Assembly (NCBI GenBank): GCA_017425765.1
Contig: JAFOXE010000084.1
Coordinates: 1 to 6,920, forward strand
DNA: 6,920 bases
Direction: 5' to 3'
Source: Paraprevotella sp.
GTDB taxonomy: Bacteria > Bacteroidota > Bacteroidia > Bacteroidales > Bacteroidaceae
Shown: positions 1 to 6,361 of the stretch, one piece after another
How the letters are laid out: each line of letters begins with the position of its first letter
How positions within the stretch are numbered: position 1 is the first letter of the stretch
Notes under the pieces: generated by a model
Told to the model about the DNA's origin: nothing
Database searches by the model: none
The model's input: only the letters and a program-made list of their open reading frames with translations
Made by a program: the position numbers and the translations under genes

Positions 1-54
1 ACGTGTACACACCACAGCCAAGAAGAGTAGTATACACCACTTCTTGTTTTTCAT
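1..54 (-). CDS. Exported protein, N-terminal fragment
   Basis: Only the first 18 codons are in the window; the gene runs off the left edge. The ATG is at 54-52 on the minus strand, and the reading starts MKNKKWCILLFLAVVCTR. This is a basic N-terminus followed by a hydrophobic stretch, as in a Sec signal peptide or a signal anchor. There is a Cys at residue 7 and another at 16, but no clear lipobox can be judged before the edge. It is separated from the upstream minus-strand gene by about 220 nt, so it is probably its own transcription unit. Function cannot be assigned. The call of a real start rests on the signal-like sequence and on the AT-rich leader with a possible -7 element upstream. Confidence 0.6.
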   Translation of the reverse strand, partial: MKNKKWCILLFLAVVCTR

Positions 55-274
55 TATCAAATAGTTTTAAATGTATAAAAGAGTGCTCAAAAGTACATAG
101 AATCTCAGACTTTACCCCCCCTAATTGTTAAATTATCTTAATGTGCGCGAAAACACACGCAAATCTTAGTCTATAGAGGTCAAAATGCACCCTTTACAAA
201 AGCAAAGAATGCATCTGCGTAGATGTATAGAGAAGAAAAAGGACAGGAAGGAAACCTCCTTATGACATCAAAGA
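55..274. other. Intergenic region, no gene seen
   Basis: About 220 nt between two minus-strand genes. I see no ORF with protein character on either strand. It holds the weak -7 candidate at 88-95, a run of C at 115-120, and a short inverted repeat at 209-216/221-228 (8 pairs with one G-T wobble, 4-nt loop). On the minus strand, just past the protease stop codon, AAGGA/TCCTT arms with a 4-nt loop (251-264) lie upstream of a short T-rich stretch. This could be a weak terminator for the upstream operon, but it is too short to call with confidence. Confidence 0.5.
88..95 (-). promoter_or_regulatory. Possible -7 promoter element
   Basis: The minus strand reads TACTTTTG, a full match to the Bacteroidetes -7 consensus TAnnTTTG, 33 nt upstream of the ATG at 54. 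No TTTG -33 element sits 19-21 nt further upstream; that place is occupied by a run of G. The match may therefore be chance, and the call is weak. Confidence 0.3.
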
Positions 275-1051
275 CTAAGGATTCTGCACGCTAGCTGACC
301 TGCTGTAAAAAACATAAAACACACACACAAACAGGAACATCGACACAAAGAAGGTTGTCCATAAACAAACACCATCACCCAACAATTGGGATATAGTGAC
401 ATTAGGATTGGTAAATATATGAGCTGTAAGCACACCTACCCCATTATTTACAACATGAGCAAAAACTGAAGGCCAAATGCTTCCGGTGCGTACATAAAGC
501 CAACCAAACAACACGCCCATCATCATAGCTACAGGCATTTGAGCCGGATTGGCATGCACCAAAGCAAATAAAAAAGAAGAACATAAAATGACCCAACAAC
601 TGTGTACACCTCGTTGCAGCAAAACACGTTGGATTCCGGCCCTAAAAATAAGTTCCTCGGTCAAAGGGGCCAACAATACAATTGTAACTATACCCAAAGG
701 ATGATGCATCAATCCGCATACTTCCTCAGCTACATAATCAGTAAGATGCAACTGCTCGGAAAGGATGTTTAATGCAATAATAGCCGGAAGCATCATCAAT
801 AGAACATATATATAATAAGGTATAGGAAGTCGGTACAATCTAATATCCTCAACTCGCAGTCTATGCGTTAAGAACATGACAAAAAGGACAGATATCCCAC
901 CCATGAACAAAGAGAAGGCCAACTGTGTAGTTTGCGATACAGAAAAGAATAGAGGGAATACAGAGTTCAATACTTGAAACAGACACAATACAAGCGCCGA
1001 CAAGGCTTGCGAAACCAGAAACAATGTTATATATCCTAAAAGTGCCCACAT
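275..1051 (-). CDS. CPBP-family intramembrane metalloprotease
   Basis: A hydrophobic protein of 258 residues with about eight predicted membrane segments. It carries the CPBP (Abi/CAAX protease and bacteriocin-processing) signature: EELIFR with Glu132, Glu133 and Arg137; FALVH with Phe162 and His166; and HVVNN with His199 and Asn203. In this family these residues form the metal-dependent active site inside the membrane. Substrates in bacteria are mostly unknown; some members mature peptides, others give bacteriocin self-immunity. I prefer the ATG at 1051, 11 nt after the ribF stop. A TTG at 1081 would add ten residues and overlap ribF by 19 nt; an AGGAGG at 1083-1088 sits too close to that TTG to help it. 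It is the last gene of the ATPase-HAD-ribF cluster. The family is clear; the substrate is not. Confidence 0.9.
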   Translation of the reverse strand: MWALLGYITLFLVSQALSALVLCLFQVLNSVFPLFFSVSQTTQLAFSLFMGGISVLFVMFLTHRLRVEDIRLYRLPIPYYIYVLLMMLPAIIALNILSEQLHLTDYVAEEVCGLMHHPLGIVTIVLLAPLTEELIFRAGIQRVLLQRGVHSCWVILCSSFLFALVHANPAQMPVAMMMGVLFGWLYVRTGSIWPSVFAHVVNNGVGVLTAHIFTNPNVTISQLLGDGVCLWTTFFVSMFLFVCVFYVFYSRSASVQNP

Positions 1052-1062
1052 AATATCATCAT

Positions 1063-2004
1063 TTATACATAACGAGTACAAACCTCCTCGACCTGCTCGG
1101 CATCCAACTGAAGTTGTCGAATCAGCTCTGCCTTGCTACGAAAATGCTTTTCATCACGCATCCTCACCAAAAACTCCACACGCAACAATCGATCGTACAA
1201 ATCGCCTTCGAAACGAAACAAATGCACCTCGATGCTACATTGATTTCCATTGTTTATTGTAGGACGACGACCGATGTTCAACATGCCGAAATAAGGTGTT
1301 TTCTTGTCGTCTGCCCCATAAACACGTACGGCATAGACGCCCTCCTTAGGAATCAATTTTTGAGAATGATCCACCTCAATATTTGCCGTGGGAAATCCTA
1401 ATTCACGACCCACCGAAAAGCCATGCACCACCTTACCTTTCAAACTGTAATGACGCCCTAAGCACTGCGCAGCCAATTGCGGCTCACCCTCAAGAAGGAA
1501 AGAACGCGTAACCGAAGAACTCATGCATACATCGTTCACACGACATGCCTCGGCTAATACTACGTCGATACCCAGCTCCTTACCATAACGTACATAATCT
1601 TCAAACCCATCGGTACGACCGCAACCAAAACGATGGTCGTAACCAATTACCAAGGCCTTAACACACAATTTATCTCGTAAAATCTGCTCCATGAATTCGC
1701 GAGCCGTAAAACGAGAAAGTTGCTCTGTAAAAGGTAATAAGGCACACACATCTACACCCGTTTGTCCCAAAAGTTGACATTTTTCTTCTACAGTGGAAAG
1801 CAATCTAGGCCGATATTCTTGCTGCATCACGCAACGAGGATGATTATCAAACGTAACCAACAAAGACTGCAATTGATGCTCAGCGGCATAACGCTTCACC
1901 TGCTCAATGAGAAACAAATGTCCGCGATGCACCCCGTCAAAGAAGCCAATAGTGGCTACTGCCGGTTGATCGTTTATTTCCTTGGAAAGGTTGATTAGTT
2001 TCAT
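1063..2004 (-). CDS. ribF: Bifunctional riboflavin kinase / FAD synthetase
   Basis: A cytoplasmic enzyme that phosphorylates riboflavin to FMN and then adenylates FMN to FAD. It has 313 residues, the usual length. The N-terminal nucleotidyltransferase domain has GFFDGVHRGH at residues 20-29 (the HxGH-type ATP site) and SSSVTR at 162-167 (the SSTxxR-type motif). The C-terminal flavokinase domain has GFPTAN at 203-208, NIGRRPT at 243-249 and the catalytic Glu259 in IEVHLF. The ATG at 2004 is chosen because the protein then begins just before the first conserved strand; a TTG at 2022 would overlap the preceding stop codon by 4 nt. It lies 14 nt after the HAD gene and probably shares its transcript. 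I saw no FMN riboswitch upstream; the gene is inside an operon. Confidence 0.96.
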   Translation of the reverse strand: MKLINLSKEINDQPAVATIGFFDGVHRGHLFLIEQVKRYAAEHQLQSLLVTFDNHPRCVMQQEYRPRLLSTVEEKCQLLGQTGVDVCALLPFTEQLSRFTAREFMEQILRDKLCVKALVIGYDHRFGCGRTDGFEDYVRYGKELGIDVVLAEACRVNDVCMSSSVTRSFLLEGEPQLAAQCLGRHYSLKGKVVHGFSVGRELGFPTANIEVDHSQKLIPKEGVYAVRVYGADDKKTPYFGMLNIGRRPTINNGNQCSIEVHLFRFEGDLYDRLLRVEFLVRMRDEKHFRSKAELIRQLQLDAEQVEEVCTRYV

Positions 2005-2018
2005 ATAGTGTGTAAAAG

Positions 2019-2660
2019 TCAAAACAAATTCATCCAGTCATCGGGACGGTTAGGACAAAAAGTTTGTAATCCTACACCCTCGGCCGAACGGCAATTCTCC
2101 TTGGAATCATCGATAAAAAGGGTTTCCTCTGCATGTAAACCCGAACGTTCCAATACCGTACGAAAAATGGCCTCATCGGGTTTCAAAAGATGCATTTCGT
2201 AGGATAAATAGATGTGTTCAAAAAAATCCTCCGGACGATGTCCTTGCCATGAGAAAAGAGTATCGCACGAGTAATCCCAATGAATTACATTGGTGTTGCT
2301 GAGTAAAAACACTTGATATTGTTTACGTAAAGACAATATCTTTTGTAGACGATGTGAAGGAATACCCACCAGCATTTTGTTCCAAGCAGCTCGAATGGAT
2401 GCGGGGGTAAGGGTTTCCTGAACGGATGCCTTGCGAACATAATCACTTGAAAGTCGGGCTATTTCTGCATAGAATTGTTCGGGCGTAATGTTTCCTATCT
2501 CCAAGCCGGCAAAAGGGCCACCTTGTCCATAAGTTCCCACAAATGCCTCGGCATCGAAACCCAACGAACGAAACGCATTTACGGTAGCGGACTTATCTAA
2601 ATCAACAATAACACCACCAAAATCAAATATGATGTTCTTTATCTGCGACAACTGTTCCAT
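2019..2660 (-). CDS. HAD-family phosphatase, YihX-like (subfamily IA)
   Basis: A 213-residue cytoplasmic hydrolase of the haloacid dehalogenase superfamily. Motif I is IIFDFGGVIVDLD with nucleophile Asp13. The residue two after it is Gly rather than Asp, as in YihX-type proteins (DLGNV). A helical cap occupies roughly residues 20-105. Motif II is LLSNTN with Ser121; motif III is LLKPD with Lys160; motif IV is LFIDDSKEN with Asp184 and Asp185. E. coli YihX acts on alpha-glucose-1-phosphate, but the substrate cannot be read from the sequence. Since the next gene is ribF, a flavin phosphate (for example a step in riboflavin or FMN turnover) is a possible substrate; this is only inference. It starts 12 nt after the ATPase stop. 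Confidence 0.9.
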   Translation of the reverse strand: MEQLSQIKNIIFDFGGVIVDLDKSATVNAFRSLGFDAEAFVGTYGQGGPFAGLEIGNITPEQFYAEIARLSSDYVRKASVQETLTPASIRAAWNKMLVGIPSHRLQKILSLRKQYQVFLLSNTNVIHWDYSCDTLFSWQGHRPEDFFEHIYLSYEMHLLKPDEAIFRTVLERSGLHAEETLFIDDSKENCRSAEGVGLQTFCPNRPDDWMNLF

Positions 2661-2672
2661 ATATTTCTTATC

Positions 2673-5288
2673 TTACTTTGCTTGCAAACGTTCCACGAAA
2701 CGTACCACTTCGCCCCACCAAAACACGATAGAAGATAAAGAGATCAAGACTAACCACTCCGTGCCACTAATGGGCTGAGTGCGGAACACAGCACCGCCAA
2801 ACTCCACGATTAACCATTGTCCCACCAGAATCAATGCCAACACCAACAGAACACCATAGCAGTTCCACAATCCCTTAAAGGCTGAAGCCCCTGTGTCGTA
2901 AGCCTTTGCATTTAATAGATTCCAAAACTGGAGTAATACGAAGAATGTGAAGAATAAAGTTAACTCATGCAAAGAGAACACGCCGTCAGCATTAGCATAA
3001 GCAATCAAAGCCAACAAGGTTATCACAAAGGCTATACCATAACCTATAATGGAGCGACCAATAGGTTTTGTGATTATGAATTGTGAAACCGGACGTGGTT
3101 TATCGTTCATCACGCGCACATCGGCCGGAAGCGATGCCAAAGCAAGAGCAGCAAAACTGTCCATGATAATGTTGACCCAAAGCATTTGAGTTACGGTCAA
3201 TGGGAGTTCCGAACCAAAGAATGAGCCCACCAACACGGTGAACAAAGCCGTGAAGTTAATGGTGAGTTGGAACATAGCAAAGCGCTGTATGTTCTTGTAC
3301 AACGAACGTCCCCACATCACAGCAGTGACGATGCTTCGGAAAGAATCGTCAAGAAGTGTAATATCACCGGCCTCCTTTGCAACGGAAGTTCCCGAACCCA
3401 TTGCTAGACCCACTTGTGCAAAATTCAACGCTGGTGCATCGTTCGTTCCGTCACCAGTTACCGCTACTACTTCTCCCTTTTGCTGAAGCAATTTCACCAA
3501 TCGTTGCTTGTCTAAGGGTCGTGCTCTACTCATCACTTTAATATCGCCTATGCGTTGCAAAGCCTCCTCGTCGGTCCATTCGGCAAATTCAACGCCTTTT
3601 ATGCAATTCCTATCGCTGTCCTCATCGGTCCACAATCCAATTTGTCGTGCTATCTCAGTGGCCGTTCCGCTACTATCACCAGTAACAATCTTTACTTGTA
3701 CACCGGCATTTCGACACATTCGTATTGCCTCCGGAACTTCCTCGCGAATAGGATCACTGATAGAAGCCAAGCCCAACAATGTAAAACCACCTCTTGAAAC
3801 GAGAGTTTCACATTCGGCCGTATCATCATCATCCACCTCTTTACCCACCATAACAAGTGTACGTCGGGCATGGTCCTGCCAATCCTGAAGTTTTACACGA
3901 TAATCGGACTTTTCTTTCTCGGTAAGCGTAGTACAAAGATCCAACACAATCTCTGGTGCACCTTTCACGTAGAGCATCCTCTTACCCGCAATAGGCGAAT
4001 CTACCATTGTGGCCATGTACTTCTTCTCGGACGAGAAAGGCGTTCTCACTATCTCGCGAGCCTCGCTGCGCAATCTTACGTAGTTCTTACCTTGACTATG
4101 CAACCACAGCAACAAAGCCACCTCAGTAGGGTTTCCTAATCCTTCGGTACAGTCTTCGTTCAAGAAAGCGGTACTGTTGCAAGCAATGGATTCCGCCAGT
4201 ACCTCACAATGTTCATCAGCACAAATCATCTCTCCTACCGTCATCCGGTTTTGGGTGAGCGTACCGGTCTTATCGGTACAAATCACAGTTATGGCGCCCA
4301 TTGTTTCGCAAGCATGCATCTTGCGCACCAAGTTGTTGGTCTTTAACATACGACGCATATTCAAAGCCAGGCTCAAGGTAACAGCCATAGGCAAACCTTC
4401 AGGCACAGCCATTACAATCAGCGTAACTGCCATCATGAAGTTTTGGAGTATAATCTTCGACACATGGATATAAGAGTCCATATCCCAAACACCTACCGTG
4501 GGAATATATTTCCACAATGACATACTAGTAAAGATGATGAAGGCCAATACCGCGACAGAATATCCCACCTTGTTGATGAAGGCAGCCAAGCGATCTAACT
4601 GCCTGCTTAAGGGTGTTTTCTCGCCCGTAAGAGCTGTGGCCTCACGAGCCACCTTTCCGATTTCCGTTTGATCGCCCACAGCAATAACCCTTGCTGTGGC
4701 ATTTCCCTCCATCAAAGTGGTACCACGCATCAATTGGTTAGTGGCATAGGGTGCTGCCGGGTCAAAATCAGCAGGATTTGTACTTTTCCCTACAACCGGT
4801 TCACCGGTCAAAGCCGATTCATTCACTTGCAACGATTCAGCCCGAAGAAGTTCGGCATCAGCAGGAATTTCGTCCCCCGTATCCAACATAATCACATCGC
4901 CCACCACAATCTCACTACGAGGAATCTCAACAGCTTTTCCGTCTCGCATCACACGCACCGGCTCCTCGCTCCCCAAAGCATTAAGAGCATCAAACTTACG
5001 GGCCGCATCGTATTCGAAATAGAAACCGATTCCCGTGGCCAAGAATATGGCACATACAATACCGATAGGTTCGGCAAATTCATTTTCAATAAAAGCAATA
5101 ACAAACGAAAGAACTGCAGCAATCAGCAAAACACGTATTACGGGATCAGAAAACTTATCCAAATACAAACGCCATATAGACGGACGCTTGGGAGGAGTAA
5201 GCACATTGCGCCCATGCTCCCTTCTGCTCTGTTCCACCTCTTGAGAGGTTAATCCTAAGAATGTTTCTTGACTATTTGATTGCTCCAT
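2673..5288 (-). CDS. Calcium-transporting P-type ATPase, PMCA-like (type IIB)
   Basis: An 871-residue inner-membrane cation pump, near the usual length for bacterial P2 ATPases. In order: an N-terminal cation-ATPase domain (TSQEVEQSRREHGRNVL); membrane helices 1-2 at about 50-95; actuator domain with TGEP at 161-164; helix 4 with VPEGLP at 295-300; phosphorylation site DKTGT with Asp339; nucleotide-binding KGAPE at 442-446; hinge TGDGTNDAP at 611-619; and helices 5-10 at about 670-865. Helix 6 reads QMLWVNIIMD, giving Asn706 and Asp710, the calcium ligands typical of PMCA-like pumps. The type IIB sequence suggests calcium export powered by ATP, with one calcium per ATP; manganese cannot be excluded. 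No calmodulin-type tail is present. It is the first gene of the operon; its ATG at 5288 follows a good promoter. Confidence 0.94.
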   Translation of the reverse strand: MEQSNSQETFLGLTSQEVEQSRREHGRNVLTPPKRPSIWRLYLDKFSDPVIRVLLIAAVLSFVIAFIENEFAEPIGIVCAIFLATGIGFYFEYDAARKFDALNALGSEEPVRVMRDGKAVEIPRSEIVVGDVIMLDTGDEIPADAELLRAESLQVNESALTGEPVVGKSTNPADFDPAAPYATNQLMRGTTLMEGNATARVIAVGDQTEIGKVAREATALTGEKTPLSRQLDRLAAFINKVGYSVAVLAFIIFTSMSLWKYIPTVGVWDMDSYIHVSKIILQNFMMAVTLIVMAVPEGLPMAVTLSLALNMRRMLKTNNLVRKMHACETMGAITVICTDKTGTLTQNRMTVGEMICADEHCEVLAESIACNSTAFLNEDCTEGLGNPTEVALLLWLHSQGKNYVRLRSEAREIVRTPFSSEKKYMATMVDSPIAGKRMLYVKGAPEIVLDLCTTLTEKEKSDYRVKLQDWQDHARRTLVMVGKEVDDDDTAECETLVSRGGFTLLGLASISDPIREEVPEAIRMCRNAGVQVKIVTGDSSGTATEIARQIGLWTDEDSDRNCIKGVEFAEWTDEEALQRIGDIKVMSRARPLDKQRLVKLLQQKGEVVAVTGDGTNDAPALNFAQVGLAMGSGTSVAKEAGDITLLDDSFRSIVTAVMWGRSLYKNIQRFAMFQLTINFTALFTVLVGSFFGSELPLTVTQMLWVNIIMDSFAALALASLPADVRVMNDKPRPVSQFIITKPIGRSIIGYGIAFVITLLALIAYANADGVFSLHELTLFFTFFVLLQFWNLLNAKAYDTGASAFKGLWNCYGVLLVLALILVGQWLIVEFGGAVFRTQPISGTEWLVLISLSSIVFWWGEVVRFVERLQAK

Positions 5289-5304
5289 AACGTTCCAATT
5301 TTAC

Positions 5305-5320
5305 GTGGAATATTTTCCAC
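5305..5320 (-). promoter_or_regulatory. Leader hairpin before the ATPase start
   Basis: GTGGAA at 5305-5310 and TTCCAC at 5315-5320 form a 6-bp inverted repeat with a 4-nt loop. It lies in the expected leader, between the promoter at 5338-5369 and the ATG at 5288. It could be an operator or an mRNA hairpin that affects translation. No regulator is known to me for this site. Confidence 0.35.
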
Positions 5321-5337
5321 CTATTTATATATAACGA

Positions 5338-5369
5338 CAAAAATAAATAAATATCACGGGCACGCCAAA
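5338..5369 (-). promoter_or_regulatory. Promoter of the ATPase-HAD-ribF-CPBP operon
   Basis: On the minus strand, TTTG (5369-5366), a spacer of exactly 20 nt and TATTTTTG (5345-5338) match the Bacteroidetes sigma-ABfr promoter form TTTG-N19-21-TAnnTTTG. Transcription should begin near 5331, giving a leader of about 43 nt. No other promoter this good is seen within the cluster, whose genes are 11-14 nt apart. Confidence 0.75.
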
Positions 5370-5383
5370 TTTAAGAGCTTTTG

Positions 5384-5415
5384 TTTGCACATTCACTGGA
5401 AATGCATTATCTTTG
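5384..5415 (+). promoter_or_regulatory. Promoter of the tRNA gene
   Basis: TTTG at 5384-5387, a 20-nt spacer and TATCTTTG at 5408-5415 match the Bacteroidetes promoter form in full. The start of transcription is expected near 5422, about 20 nt before the tRNA 5' end. Confidence 0.8.
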
Positions 5416-5441
5416 CGCCGAATTTAGAACTCGAATTCACC

Positions 5442-5515
5442 GGACTTGTAGCTCAGTTGGTTAGAGCAACAGACTCATAATCTGGAGGTCCCTGGTTCAA
5501 GCCCAGGCTGGTCCA
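5442..5515 (+). tRNA. tRNA-Met (anticodon CAT)
   Basis: A 74-nt cloverleaf including discriminator A. The acceptor stem is GGACTTG/CTGGTCC, the D stem GCTC/GAGC, the anticodon loop CTCATAA with CAT, the variable loop AGGTC, and the T arm CCTGG-TTCAAGC-CCAGG. The 3' CCA is not encoded (CGA follows the discriminator), as usual in Bacteroidetes. The D loop resembles elongator tRNA-Met, and it lacks the three GC pairs of the initiator anticodon stem. A CAT anticodon can also be tRNA-Ile2, read after lysidine modification; this is not excluded. Two pairs do not form (position 6 with 67, U-U; position 27 with 43, A-G). The gene has its own promoter and terminator, and a broken integrase follows, so the tRNA probably served as an attachment site. 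Confidence 0.93.
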
Positions 5516-5524
5516 CGAAATGGA

Positions 5525-5571
5525 AAAGCGTTAATTGCAATAACAACAAGCAGTTAGCGCTTTCTTTTTTT
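5525..5571 (+). terminator. Intrinsic terminator of the tRNA
   Basis: Arms 5525-5538 and 5550-5563 form a 14-bp stem, with two G-U wobbles and otherwise perfect, around an 11-nt loop. One C and then seven T (5565-5571) follow. It begins 10 nt after the tRNA 3' end, so it very likely ends the tRNA transcript. Confidence 0.9.
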
Positions 5572-5609
5572 GTGCATTTTGAGATTTCCGAGCCGCGCTG
5601 GATGTCAAG

Positions 5610-5620
5610 AACAGGCTGTT
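5610..5620. repeat. Short palindrome AACAG-G-CTGTT
   Basis: A perfect 5-bp inverted repeat around one base, between the tRNA terminator and the integrase remnant. It could be an operator for the element's regulator or excision factor, but a palindrome this short can be chance. Confidence 0.25.
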
Positions 5621-5640
5621 TTATAGCTAATTTAAAGCAT

Positions 5641-5662
5641 TTGTTGACTAATTGTTGACTAA
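5641..5662 (+). repeat. Tandem 11-bp repeat, likely integrase arm sites
   Basis: TTGTTGACTAA occurs twice, head to tail, at 5641-5651 and 5652-5662. A third partial copy, GTTGACTTT, starts at 5681, inside the first codons of the integrase remnant. Direct repeats between a tRNA attachment site and a tyrosine integrase start are where arm-type binding sites are expected. The role is inferred from position and form. Confidence 0.5.
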
Positions 5663-5678
5663 TTAAAATGCATGTAAA

Positions 5679-5858
5679 ATGTTGACTTTCAACGCAGAAA
5701 TCAAAAGAGGTGGACGAAAACAGAATGGAACTTACAATGTAAAGTTAAGATTTACACTCGACAGTAAGGTGAAGAGATTATAGACTAGCCTAGTGCCCAT
5801 AGGCTAAAGAATCAATCAAAAATTTGATATCAAACAAGCATCCTATTTAATACAAGAT
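5679..5858 (+). pseudogene. Tyrosine integrase remnant (arm-binding domain only)
   Basis: The ATG at 5679 opens a 34-codon frame that ends at TAG (5781-5783): MLTFNAEIKRGGRKQNGTYN, then VKLRFTLDSKVKRL. The pattern (a strand, a charged turn, then DGTYN-like and VK-R-T residues) is that of the N-terminal arm-DNA-binding domain of Bacteroidales tyrosine recombinases, which are normally about 400 residues. Reading on in frame, the TAG stands where the family often has Ser (KRLST), and TSLV follows; a second stop (TAA 5805-5807) is followed by RINQKFDIKQ, which resembles the next family stretch. Similarity fades by about 5858. The core-binding and catalytic domains are absent, so the protein cannot recombine DNA. 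It begins 163 nt after the tRNA, which points to an old integration at this tRNA. The exact right end of homology is uncertain. Confidence 0.65.
5786..5806. repeat. 7-bp inverted repeat at the integrase break
   Basis: TAGCCTA (5786-5792) and TAGGCTA (5800-5806) are perfect arms around a 7-nt spacer. They lie between the two stop codons of the integrase remnant. They may mark a rearrangement or simply be chance. Confidence 0.4.
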
Positions 5859-5907
5859 GTGGACACCCCTCCCAATTTTATCCATTTAATCGAAAGTTTA
5901 GAAGGCG

Positions 5908-6037
5908 GAGGAATTTGTGAACCTTGCCTTTTCCCAAGATAAAAAAGTTCATATTTGGGGTGGCATTGGCATAAAAGAGGATTATGCCATATATCACAAG
6001 CCATGAAGAAAACTATATTTCCCTCACAAATTCTCTC
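5908..6037 (+). repeat. Long-range stem enclosing a hairpin
   Basis: GAATTTGTGA (5911-5920) and TCACAAATTC (6024-6033) are perfectly complementary. The stem extends outward by GAG/CTC (5908-5910/6035-6037) with one bulged base, giving 13 pairs. The 103 nt enclosed contain the perfect hairpin at 5967-5989. This is a plausible folded RNA domain; no family is recognised. Confidence 0.4.
5967..5989 (+). repeat. Perfect 8-bp hairpin
   Basis: TGGCATAA (5967-5974) and TTATGCCA (5982-5989) pair perfectly around a purine loop AAGAGGA. No T-tract follows, so it is not an intrinsic terminator. Confidence 0.5.
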
Positions 6038-6136
6038 TACATTTTACATAGAATATCGCACCTTTTTGTTACATTTGCATCAATTCTGGTTCGCGTCATG
6101 TGGAGCAGAAGTACATAACGAAAGGGTGTTATTGAA

Positions 6137-6187
6137 ATTATCTTCATTAGTGAAATTCTCGCAAAATTTCTATGTCGCGAAGATAAT
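6137..6187 (+). repeat. Nested hairpins
   Basis: The outer arms ATTATCTTC (6137-6145) and GAAGATAAT (6179-6187) pair perfectly over 9 bp. Inside, GAAATT (6152-6157) and AATTTC (6165-6170) pair over 6 bp around a 7-nt loop. The two helices are separated by internal loops, as in a folded RNA. Function unknown. Confidence 0.45.
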
Positions 6188-6246
6188 AGGCAGTAGCACC
6201 ACATCATTGGTTTGTACAGCCCTTATTGGCTCTTTACATAACCTTT

Positions 6247-6336
6247 GGTGTGGGCTATTGTCTTTACCAGCGACAAGGCAATGCGAGAAGCCTCACTATA
6301 AGGTAAAGACAGTAAGTTCCCACACCTTATTTTTTT
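6247..6336 (+). terminator. Large imperfect hairpin followed by seven T
   Basis: The arms 6247-6268 and 6302-6326 form 8 perfect pairs (GGTGTGGG/CCCACACC), a short asymmetric internal loop, and 10 perfect pairs (TGTCTTTACC/GGTAAAGACA). The 33-nt apex contains a further small AGGC/GCCT stem. A T-tract follows at 6330-6336. On the plus strand it looks like a terminator or the 3' end of a small RNA, ending 44 nt before the ATG at 6381. It is much larger than a usual terminator, so an attenuator or the end of a repeat element is also possible. Confidence 0.5.
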
Positions 6337-6361
6337 ATCCGCTTTCATCTGGGAATTGGGG

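Noticed and set aside
1052..1081. TTG start at 1081 for the CPBP gene, supported by AGGAGG at 1083-1088
   Set aside because: The purine box is only about one base from the TTG, and Bacteroidetes rarely depend on such boxes; the ATG at 1051 gives a normal hydrophobic start. Not fully excluded.
2005..2018. FMN riboswitch in front of ribF
   Set aside because: Only 14 nt separate the two genes, so there is no room, and no such fold was seen in the operon leader.
1063..2022. TTG start at 2022 for ribF
   Set aside because: It overlaps the stop of the HAD gene by 4 nt and adds six residues not expected in the family; the ATG at 2004 fits the usual N-terminus.
1114..2202. Plus-strand ORFs opposite ribF and the HAD gene
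   Set aside because: Shadows of recognised minus-strand genes with full motifs; no protein character of their own.
3238..5252. Several plus-strand ORFs of 66-194 codons opposite the ATPase gene
   Set aside because: They are antisense shadows of a gene whose conserved motifs are complete, and their translations show no domain.
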